Both the position numbers and the translations under genes were made by a program. Under the pieces are notes generated by a model. That model had not been told where the DNA came from and did not search any database. It saw only the letters and a list, made by a program, of their open reading frames with translations. From Bolinopsis microptera (Eukaryota; Ctenophora; Tentaculata; Lobata; Bolinopsidae), in contig NC_087077.1 of NCBI RefSeq assembly GCF_026151205.1, forward strand, positions 12,064,983-12,128,982: 64,000 nucleotides of DNA, in the 5' to 3' direction. Positions 11,821 through 21,600 of the stretch are shown here, one piece after another; position 1 is the stretch's first letter; every line of letters starts with the position of its first letter.

Positions 11821-11949
11821 TGTTTTGAATCGTTGTGACAAGGTAAACGCAAGACTAAAAGCTAAAAGCTAAACCAAAACCAAAACCCAGGTAGTCATCC
11901 TGAATAGTATATCGGTTAATCATACAATAAATTACTAGAATATATAACA
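11821..11949 (-). repeat. 5' LTR of LTR element 1
   Basis: 129 bp, identical to the 3' LTR. On the minus strand it ends ACA, immediately followed by the gag ATG and primer-binding site. Confidence 0.93.
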
Positions 11950-11954
11950 ATAAT

Positions 11955-12833
11955 GGTTTAGCTCTCAACCTTAAGAAAACAAATTATATGATCTTCTCTC
12001 GACAAAGGAATCTTAATTATCGTGATGTGACAATTTCTGGTGTCACAATTGAGAGAAAAACAGAAGCCCGTTTTTTAGGAGTTATAATAGATGATAAACT
12101 AAACTGGTCCTATCATATCTCTGCCATGAAAATGAAAATGTCCAGATACATAGGAGTCATGTACAAACTTAAAAAATATCTGCCTCTCGAAGCACGTCTT
12201 CAAATTTATCAAAGTTTTGTGCAGTCACACCTTAATTATTGCAGCCTTGTATGGGGTTTTGCTGCTAAGTCTCATATTGAATCACTTTTTGTAAAACAGA
12301 AAATGGGCCTTCGTGCAGTATTACCTGGTTTCGTCAATTACTGGTACAAGGACGGTATCCCCCCAGCAAGTACTAAGTCTGGCTTTTATTTACATAAAAT
12401 ATTGACAGTACACAGTATCATTGTAAAGAACGCACTCATTTTAATGCATAAATTGAAAAACTTTCCTAATCTAGTACCATTGTCTCTCAAGAAAACAATT
12501 CCCAAAAGCGCACCATTATTTAATACTAACACGGATTCTATTCTCACTACACAATGGTCAGAAAAGTATGGTCAACACCCCTACAACAACTCAGTATTTT
12601 TTAAAGGTCCATTATTAGCAATAAACCGATATAATGTTGCAGCAACTTCCCCGCCTAGTCTATTTAACCTGAACATTTACAAAACTTGTATAAAAACTAT
12701 GCTCATCGATCAGCAAAATGAAAACATCGAAGACGAATGGCCTAATTTCATGTTATTTTGTATAACAGGACTAAGAAAATCAAAGGGTAACATAAACCAA
12801 AATGCCGATAATAACCTTGTCTCTACATCTTAG
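11955..12833 (+). pseudogene. LINE B ORF, part 3: RT thumb and C terminus
   Basis: Picks up exactly where the RT stopped at 7003: GLALNLKKTNYMIF, then FLGVIIDDKLNW, YKLKKYLPLEARLQIY and HLNYCSLVWG, the standard LINE thumb and C-terminal motifs. It starts right after the second copy of the ATAAT duplication (11950-11954) and stays open to the stop at 12833. The ATG at 11988 is internal to the protein. Confidence 0.87.
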
Positions 12834-13154
12834 ATTATATGCACACACTTATGCATCACTCAATAAACGTCGCATATCTCATCATTTACACTGCCAACAT
12901 TGGACATTCTTTTTTATCGCCGCGTATTTCAAATCAAGTTACAAATTCTACAAATTTTGAAGTGCTCAGTCTTGTTTTACTGTTTTTAATCTTTACCTAT
13001 TAACCATTAGAAAATTAAACTTTAAGTTATAAACCTGCATTGCATACTTTACCGGTAGAGTCTAAATTGAATAGTTTGAGATTTCCTTAACATTTTATAT
13101 TTATGCATGTGCCCCACGGGGATGATTTTCTTATTACCATTGATATTATATATA
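12834..13154 (+). other. Probable 3' tail of LINE B
   Basis: Non-coding AT-rich sequence after the RT stop and before the inverted short element. No repeat tail or target duplication could be fixed. Confidence 0.4.
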
Positions 13155-13552
13155 TTTTTTCCGTTCACACTCTTTTGTAAAAAGACAATAGTGAAAGGTT
13201 ACGAATGGACGTTTTTGCAGAAAAACGTGGATTTTGGAGAACGAGATAGGTGGGTTTAAATATGTCGTCCGTCCTTTCGTTAGTTACCATGACAACTAGC
13301 GCGCAGTGCAGCGCGCGAGTATTGCTTGCGGAGATATGATGTATGTGTAGCTAGCATGTCAATAAATGCGCGGCGTGAGTGTATTAATTAATGTATAGTA
13401 TTAGGTAATGAGCCCAATTTGTACGTGGCATGCGTACTCGTAGTATAGTGTACTATGTGTATATTATTATTATGCAGTGAGCTGATTAGAGCTTATATTT
13501 ATAAATATAGTGAACGGAAATCTAGCGTCCGCCAAAACGAAACAACGGGCGC
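13155..13552 (-). mobile_element. Short non-autonomous element, copy 2 (inverted)
   Basis: Reverse complement matches 5064-5601 over both ends (GCGCCCGTTG end near 13552, GTGAACGGAAAA end near 13160) with shared inner blocks such as the CGTAACCTTTCACTATTG region. It is about 140 bp shorter because an internal AT-rich part of copy 1 is absent. The two copies lie 8 kb apart, head to head. Confidence 0.65.
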
Positions 13553-13565
13553 AATTCTTGTTTGA

Positions 13566-14834
13566 GTAAACATTGGCTGGTACCACGGGCCAGTCCCCAA
13601 CAAAAAAATCAAAATCTTACGGTACAATTATTAAATGTGTGCTGACTCCACCACCTATGTATTTTTGTAGGTTTACAACCTACCAGGACGCACGCCGAGT
13701 TGGACTCGTCCAATATATGGAACAGATATTTGGAATATATGGAACAGATATTTTACGAGTATCACCTGTTAAATGTATTTAACCTAATATTTAGTGTTTT
13801 ACAGGTAGACATTGACTAGGTATTTTTCTCTTAGGTAGATATTAAGAATTTGGTAAATTTCTTAATTGTATGACTATTTCCATTATTGAGACGTTTTTAA
13901 TATTTAATTTAACAGGGTTTTTGAAATTTTTATAGGACTGGTTTACAGTGTGAACAGATTCCAGATTTATATATTTTTAAACTGATATTTAATAAATGAT
14001 TAAAAGAACCAATTTTAAAGTTGCCATACTAAAGCCTTTAGGTCCAAAAATATACCCATTATGCTCACTTAAAATATAGTAGACCTGAATGAATAAATTA
14101 CATTCAATTTCAGCAATGGCCAATTGGCTGACTATTAGGTCATGGCCTGAACAAACAATTTTTTTAAAATAGTCAAGTGATGCTAAAGCAGAGCACAAAT
14201 GTGTAATAAGTTAATAGATTAAAAACTGATTCATGTGATGCATTACGCAGAGCACAGATAACAAGAAATGCGGCCGCTTTTCTTTTGTGGATGGCCGCTC
14301 AATTTCCCGATCCGTGTTTGAGTATTTGATCATATTCCATACCATCTAGGGACCCCAGTCTTTACTGTTTATAAGCATGCAGATATGGCGGAGTGACAGG
14401 CCGAGCGCCGCCCAGTTGATATAATTCCATATTTAATTTGAAAATCGTGTATATTTCTATGTAACCATATGACTATGTTTATTGTTTATGCAACCTGACA
14501 CGGACCTGTGCAAAATAGTAATACTAACTCAAAATAATAATACTATGCTATCAATTAGTCCCTAGCGGCATGCGTACCTGGTGAAATTAACAATGTACTT
14601 GAACATTTCAGCACCGCGCGCCAACAATTGTTAAATTCAGATTTTCGCGCAAAATAACTTTGCGCAGGCAGACACGTGGGCGACACGTACGCTCGCTCGC
14701 AGGCACGCTCGCAGGTACGGACGAAAGCTACCATATACAAAAAAACCTCGTTCGCTAACCCTTGTCCTTGACTCTTTTGTGCCTTCGGCACTTTGAGTCA
14801 TGGATCGGGAAAAAATACTGATTCAATGATTAAA
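13566..14834. other. No gene recognised
   Basis: Only short frames without recognisable motifs. AT-rich with a GC-rich patch near 14640-14720 that has repeated CGCTCGC words. It ends at the target duplication of the large TIR element. Confidence 0.4.
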
Positions 14835-14879
14835 ATTATAGGGGGGGGGGGGGGGTGTCACGTCCGTCTATGTCCGCTT

Positions 14880-15010
14880 GTCTCATAGAATCCAAAAAGG
14901 ACAGGACATAGGCGGACATAGGCGGACATAGGCGGACATAGACGGACATAGGCGGACATAGGCGGACATAGACGGACATAGGCGGACATAGGCGGACATT
15001 AATGGACACC
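14880..15010 (+). repeat. Subterminal decamer repeat (GGCGGACATA)n, left end
   Basis: About ten head-to-tail copies of a 10-bp unit alternating GGCGGACATA and GACGGACATA. The matching right-end array (25553-25700) has the unit in opposite orientation. Confidence 0.9.
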
Positions 15011-15180
15011 TAAATTGCTAAATAAAATGTTCAATTTTTGCTGTTATAGGGGGATCATGTTTTTTGTCCGTTCGGTACCCTATATTTTCAAAACGGACAT
15101 AAAATAGAGCGGACAAAAACGGACAAAAATGGACAAAAACGGACAAAAATGGAAATAACATTTAGATGCTTCCTCCTCTT

Positions 15181-15532
15181 ACCACCCTACGCGCGTGGGG
15201 TGGACTCCTGGGGTGGACTTTTATTCAGCGCGTATTTTGTAGCCTGTTCAACTTGACGTTTTGAATCGTTACTATCTCAATGTCACAGATACACAGAATG
15301 TGAGGTGATCATCTTAAAGAGAAACGTCTCAGCTTTCACCTGGTGTAAAGTTTATCTTTGTTCTCAAAATATAGCTCGCTCAGTGTGCAACAGAAGTTGA
15401 CATTACAATAACCACGTCCCCGACCGGTCGTCAGATACCGGAGTCTTGCACAAAATTGGGTCCCTAAATTAAAATTTTATGACACAGTTACGATGAACTA
15501 GTGTCTAGGGAAACATTTGGTGAAAATTTGAA
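15181..15532 (+). repeat. Inner inverted repeat, left arm
   Basis: Begins near CCCTACGCGCGTGGGGTGG and runs to about GGGAAACATTTGG. It matches the reverse complement of about 24340-24700 almost base for base, so it is part of the long TIR of the 10.9-kb element. Confidence 0.85.
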
Positions 15533-16200
15533 GGGTCTACTGTTAATATTGCAAAAGTTATTGAAAACAAACTAGCTTAATCAGAAGTTTTTGGGAAAAT
15601 TTCAAATTTTGCATTGTACGTAGTGGGGTGGACTCTCGTGACGCGCATCTGATGGCGTGGCTTTTTCAACAGCAGTCAGTACGGCCAATATCAGAGCACA
15701 AATTATTGTGAGTAAGACCTTAATGGTCAGCTATGAACCCCTCACTAGAATAGTAACCGTATCTAAAAACAAGGAAATGTTATTCCGTCAAAGCTCAAAT
15801 TTTTTACTCTTCTCAGTGCAGTTACTATGAATGTACTAGCTAAGTATCGTTGATCGTAGCTGCATTACACAGTAGAAGGTAACCAATACAAGGAACAATA
15901 TACAAGGAAGACTGCTGATTAACGAAGCAATATCAACGTGAACAGTTCCAAAATACATAATCATGGCGACGATAGTTCAACTTGAACCTTTATAGTTTTT
16001 ACAGTCTAAGATCACAATAAAATCACGTGAACTGCGAATCACAAAATCAAATCCCTCAAATCTGATACAGTCCCGTTACAGTACGCTTTCGTGACAACCT
16101 CAACGCTTAAAAAATAAATATTCTGCAGTCTTGTGACCACCGATGGCCCTAACTCTCCCTTGTCCGCGAGGAGCATCGTTGCGACCATGGGTTTCAGTTC

Positions 16201-17190
16201 TTAGTTCTTCCCACTCGGCTTCGATAGATCGAATTGGCTGGAAGTCAATCTATCAGAAAGACCTTTGTCGGTCTCAGGGGCGTGGTAAATTGTGGATGTC
16301 GGAGTATAAAGCTTCCTGAAAAGATTGAGACATTCACTCGGTCTGTTGTAAATATCGAATAGTCCTTGTAGGCAGAGATTTAATTTATGTTGGGTTTGAT
16401 AACTAGAGAAGGCGATTTGATATTCATTGATAGTATAAGAGTATAAGCATATAAGCATAAGTGATAAGTTTATATACCCTTTTTATGGTACCTCGATATC
16501 AGTATTGAGTAATCATCACTCAAAATCTACTTATTAAATTTATTAACTAAACAAGTTAATGTATTACCGTCCTAGAGAGGTTTTCCTGAGAATTTGAAGT
16601 CTTTGTAGGTAGCTGACATGTCTACTAAGCTCTTCGATTGAGGAGTTTTGGACCCCTCGGCGGTCCAAATGATTTATAATGCTGTGGGCATTTTCAACAT
16701 CTATCGAGCTAAACGCCCTCGCAGCATAACCTGTAGAGAATGAACATGTCATCAATGCAAAGTTCAATGATAAAAATCAGAGTGGCCGATTTCAACGGGC
16801 AGAATTCGAATATCATGGCCTTGGGGAATGGACTATTTTTTGTCGACTTTACTAACCAAACTGGCAAACGATTGTTGATTTTCGTCACTAGTCTAAAATG
16901 AAAGCAAACGTTCGGCCGAACATTTACATGATTAAAAACTTACCGCTTTCTTTCGTTATTATGTACAGACATAGCCGGGCTTGGGTTCCGCATAGATATC
17001 TTCTATCAGATTAAAGTTGAACCCACACTTTGTACTGCTCGTGGGAGGAGGAAAGCAAACTGATACCTTTTCCATGAGCATCTCGTGTAGTACCATCATC
17101 ATTTCGATTCTGATATCAGCTGCAAAATTCGTCTATTACTAAATGCAAGCTTTTCGAACTTCGTATCTTGGAAATAACAACTTCTATGAA

Positions 17191-17255
<65 letters not shown>

Positions 17256-18488
17256 TTCACTTCAGTACACTACATTACAATTACAGACACACGCAGTACA
17301 ATCAGAGACACACACTCGATACAAAGACAGACACAGGCACAAACACACAGAGTACACTTCAGTACAATCACAGACGCAGGCACAAAGACACATACAAGAA
17401 GAGCAGATTGAAGTACCTTCATTTGCAGATGTTGACGCATTGATCTGTGGGATATGTTCTTCAGTCTGTAACTGATCATCTGCTAGAACTGTCTCATCTG
17501 GATCAACCGGAGGAGTATCTTCCGGCAGGAGTCTGAGTGGGTCTATCGGGACAGCCATGGATCGCTCTCCGTACCTTGCTGAAATAAAGACAAAGGTCAA
17601 CGACGGATGTCGCATGTCAGTCCTGTAACTAAATGTAATGCAAAATAGTGAATAAATAATTTTTACATCTGAACGATTGTTCATTGATTCTTTGAATCTG
17701 TTCATTGATTCAAAGAATCAATGAACAAAAGTTCAGGATTTTACCTTCTGTTAAGCTGTTAGCACTGACTCTAGCCCCCTCTCCCTACAAAACGACCATA
17801 TCTCGGGCTGGAGCTTTCAACCGTCTTGCCTCAGCAGCCATCTAGCACAGTCGACCTGTCCTGTTAATTATGTGATCATCAAGTTACCAAATTTAATCCT
17901 TCAATATTCGAATAATTGATTATCAGACAAAACAGAGTTTAGAGCTCGACGTATGCTTCAGGGTTTCACACTGTGCTGTAATCAAACGCATGACTAAAAC
18001 CTCTTGCTACTATTACCAATGTTAGATAAACCCATATTGTTAAGGCGGTCAAATGATTTACCTGAGTTGATCGCGTCCATGAAAGGGTTCATCTGCGCTC
18101 TGTCCAGCTTGTTAATGTCCGCTCCAGCAGCCAGCAGTGCCTCCGCCTCCGTCACTTTCCCTGCTTTGCATGGCCAGTGAAGCGTAGAGCTCCCCTCTAA
18201 GCTCTGTGACGATCCGACGAAGGATCCAGATTCCCTTCTTTTCTCTTGAGATTGCTTCAATTCTTCCTGGAGTATGCGGATTACCATTTTTATACTTCCA
18301 TACAGGGCGCGTGAACAATCAGCAATGAATTATCAATTAATCAATCTAGTTTTTGAGTAAAAAGTCCACAGATTGTGATACATTGGATTTATTATTGGAA
18401 AAGACATGGCTTACCAAGTACCTTTTCATGTGCTTTTTGGAGGACAGGGATGACTTATTCCTGCGTGCCATTTCACCATAACTATCTG
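16201..18488 (-). CDS. Ankyrin-repeat-type protein, five exons, inside the TIR element
   Basis: Minus-strand exons, all joining in phase: 18488-18422 (ATG at 18471), 18294-18062, 17578-17417, 16730-16568, 16315-16201 (stop). The product from this ATG is 240 aa. Exon 2 carries an ankyrin-like repeat (STLHWPCKAGK..EAEALLAAGADIN) after a charged helix. Exon 3 is acidic and Pro-rich (PIDPLRLLPEDTPPVDPDE), exon 4 helical (ENAHSIINHLDRRG). The first exon also has a good acceptor just upstream (TTGCTGTTACAG), so earlier exons may exist beyond the nested LTR element. Ankyrin repeats bind partner proteins; no enzyme domain or transposase was seen. It could be a host gene captured by the transposon, or element-encoded. 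Confidence 0.6.
17194..17252 (+). repeat. (CA)n microsatellite
   Basis: About 29 CA dinucleotides, followed by degenerate CA-rich sequence to about 17400, in the ankyrin gene's third intron. Confidence 0.95.
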
Positions 18489-18561
18489 CTGTAACAGCAA
18501 AAATTAGAATTATGTCGGACATAATTCTAAAAAATTGGAACATTGTAGTTAATCAGTGTGG

Positions 18562-18690
18562 TGTTATAAATTGATACTATATTTTATATTTAGACTGATA
18601 ACTGATCACCTATTATATTTTGTAGGGTCTAGGTTTAGATCCTGATTCACGATTTCCCTGTTTCTCTTGTACCACGGCTAAGACGTTACA
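18562..18690 (+). repeat. 5' LTR of LTR element 2
   Basis: 129 bp, begins TGTTATAAATTG and ends GACGTTACA, directly followed by the gag ATG. Confidence 0.93.
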
Positions 18691-21600
18691 ATGGCGACGA
18701 GGATTATTGGACAGTTGGAACTCTTAACATCAGATGCAGATTGCAGAACATGGTTTGAGAGGTTTGAGTTGTTCGCTCAAGCCAATCAGCTATTCAGAGC
18801 GGTACCAGCAATACCGGAACTCGTTAATGACAACAGCAACGCTGCAGCAGTGGAAACAGCAAGGACGGATGCGCAGAATGCGACTCAAGGAAATACCGCA
18901 GTTTTCCTATCGTACTTGGACAGTGGCATGTATGGGCTAATCAAGAGTTTGAGCAACCCAGATGAAGTGAGATTGTGCACCTATGACACCCTGAAGAAGA
19001 GGTTAGTAGATCACTTGATGCCGCAACCTGCAATACATCTTCAGAGATATAAGTTTTCTTCCTGCAAACAAGTGAACGAGACAGTTGGTCAATACATCAA
19101 CAAACTGAAAACAATCGCAACCTTTTGTGACTTTGAGAACTTTCAGGAGAGAATGCTTGATCAATTTATTGCTGGAATGAAGAGTGTGAAAATGAAGAAA
19201 AGGCTGTTAGGGGAAGCCAACTTAACTTTTGAGAGAGCGGTAGAGTTAGCTTTAGCTGCTGAGAAGACAGAGGAGGAAGCAGCGCAGATGAACATGAGCG
19301 AGAGTGATGTTAACAGAGTATCATGGGAGAGACGGGAGCCGAACAAATTCAAAGCTTCAGTTGTATGTACGAGATGTACATTGAGTGGACACACTAAGGA
19401 CGACTGCAAAACTAAATGTTTCAAATGTAAGAAAACTGGACATATCAAGAAGAACTGTTATGTTGTGAAGAAAACTCACAATGTTGAAGAGCAGAGTGAA
19501 ATTGAGAGTCAGAGTCCAGATGTCAATAGTTCTTTGGAGTGGTCAGTGAGACACGTGAATGTGTCAGGTAACGTTACGGTGTCAGGTAATGTTATTGAAC
19601 CACTTGAAATTGGAATTGATAATGTTTTTTGTCAGAAACCAATGGTTAAAGTTACTATTAATGATGATATTTTTTTGAATATGGAGTTTGATAGTGGCAG
19701 TAGTGTGAGCGTAACAACGGTACAAGCTTTGTGTGAGAGTGCTCGTGTGAGTTCGTCAGTTGTGTATGATGCACTGGTAAAGACGAAGAACACTCTGAAA
19801 GTTGCCAACGGCGAGATTAAGTCTATACTCGGGAAGATGAAAGTTAAAGTGAATTTTAAAGGTAAATGTAGAGAGAACATGGAGCTGTATGTTGTGGAGG
19901 AACCGTTTCCGACTCTCTTTGGCAGAACTTGGATTCAAGTTTTCTGTGGTTACGATTGGTTGGAACAGCTATTCAATGGAAAAGACCGTGTTGTGTCTAA
20001 TGTACCCTCTAAATGTAGTAAGTTATGTAGTAGTGTAGTGAAGTGTGATCAGTCATGTAATTCTCAATGTTCAGTAGATGTTTTAGGTGAGATGAGAGGC
20101 GAGTCGTCTTGTGTAATGTCTGTTGTTGACAAAGACGAAGAGTCAAAGATTGGTAAAGACGAAGAGCCAAAGATTGACAAAGACCTTCAGAGTGAAGAAG
20201 GATACCCTCTCAACCAAGTCTCTGAAGGAATAGTAACTGAGAAGATGATCACGGATTACGTGGAAAGTTTAAAACACGACAAGATATTCAAACCTGGAAT
20301 TGGACAGATCAGTGGAGTCGAAGCTAAATTCACGCTGAAAGAAGAAGCTCAACCCGTATTCTTAAAGGCTAGGAACTTGCCGTATTCTCAACGAGAGAAA
20401 GTCAAGAATGAGTTGATGTCCTTGGTTGATCAGAATATCTTGGAGAAAGTTGAAAGCAGTACCTGGGCTACGCCTATAGTAGTTGTCGAGCGTGGGCCAA
20501 AGTTAAGGATATGCGGTGACTACAAAAGTACCCTCAACAAGCACCTAGAGACAAAGATGTATCCTTTACCGAGTACTGAAGAATGCTTTAATTCAATGGT
20601 TGGAGGACAGAAGTTTTCAGTTATCGATGTGAAGTCTGCTTACAATCATGTGAAAGTCAGAGAGAAGGACAAGAAGCTTACAGTGATAAACACTCATCTC
20701 GGTCTATTTCAATGGAATAGATTACCCTACGGTGTGTCAAGTAGTAGCGGTATCTTTCAGGAGACCATGGACAACACGTTGAAAAACATTGATAAAGTTT
20801 GCTGTAGGATCGATGATATTTTGATATCAGGAAAAGATGACCGGGAGCACTTGCAGAATCTTCAAGAGGTAATACGACGATTGCAGGAACGAGGATTTCG
20901 GTGTAACCGGGCTAAGTCCAAGTTTTTTCAGGACTCAGTTGTTTATTTAGGTCATCAGATATCAAGACATGGAATACAGCCAGTAAAATCCAAGGTGGCA
21001 GATTTGAAAGCAGCTCCAGCACCGACTAACCTGGCCGAACTAATTTCATTTCTGGGTGCGGTCAACTACTATCGTAGATACCTGCCCAACTTAAGTTCAG
21101 TTATTGAACCTCTAGATAGTTTGAGATCATCACCATGGAAATGGACCAAAAAGGAGGAAGTAGCATTCAAAGAATTAAAAGACATGCTCTGTTCTGATGC
21201 AGTGTTGACGCTGTATGATCCTAACAAGAAGTTGAAGCTTGACACTGATGCCAGCAGCAGAGGACTTGGAGCGGTGTTGAGTCACGTGGACAAAGAAGGA
21301 GAAAGACCGATCGAATACATATCACGAACTTTATCGAAAGCCGAGAAGAACTACAGTCAGATTGATCGTGAAGCCCTAGCTATAGTATGGGCGGTCACAA
21401 GATTTCATGTGTATTTGTGGGGAAATCATTTTGAGTTAGTGACGGACCACAAGCCATTAACATTTATTTTTGACCCAAAGAAGAAACTGCCAGAGATGGC
21501 CACAGCTAGAATAACTCGATATGGATTGACCTTAATGAGTTATCAGTATAGCATCAAGTACAGACCTACCAAAGATCATGCCAATTGTGATGTACTTTCT

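Larger units (their letters stand above)
7004..11949 (-). mobile_element. Complete Ty3-type LTR retrotransposon 1
   Basis: Both LTRs are 129 bp (7004-7132 and 11821-11949), begin TG and end CA, and I find no difference between them. They are flanked by ATAAT on each side (6999-7003 and 11950-11954). A single gag-pol frame runs on the minus strand between them. Identical LTRs mean a very recent insertion. The element landed in the RT gene of LINE B. It resembles Mag-like Ty3 elements by its short LTRs, single ORF, double zinc knuckle and serine-tRNA primer site. Confidence 0.95.
3868..12833 (+). mobile_element. Non-LTR retrotransposon B (LINE), interrupted by two insertions
   Basis: One LINE is spread over three blocks: 3868-5063 (zinc finger and endonuclease), about 5602-7003 (RT), and 11950-12833 (RT thumb and C terminus). 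A 538-bp short element lies between the first two and an LTR retrotransposon between the last two. Removing the LTR element with one copy of its ATAAT duplication joins codons VDNN to GLALNLKK in frame. Removing the short element joins the codons for NNQQ to EFRD in frame. The LINE frame therefore looks intact apart from the insertions, so it was young when hit. Confidence 0.88.

Noticed and set aside
14555-14791. 78-aa minus-strand ORF with Cys/Arg repeats
   Set aside because: From CGCTCGC-type repeats; no domain, no splice context.
17143-17475. Thr/His-rich ORFs on plus and Cys-rich ORFs on minus strand
   Set aside because: Translations of the CA microsatellite. Only the part at 17417-17578 on the minus strand is kept, as an exon.
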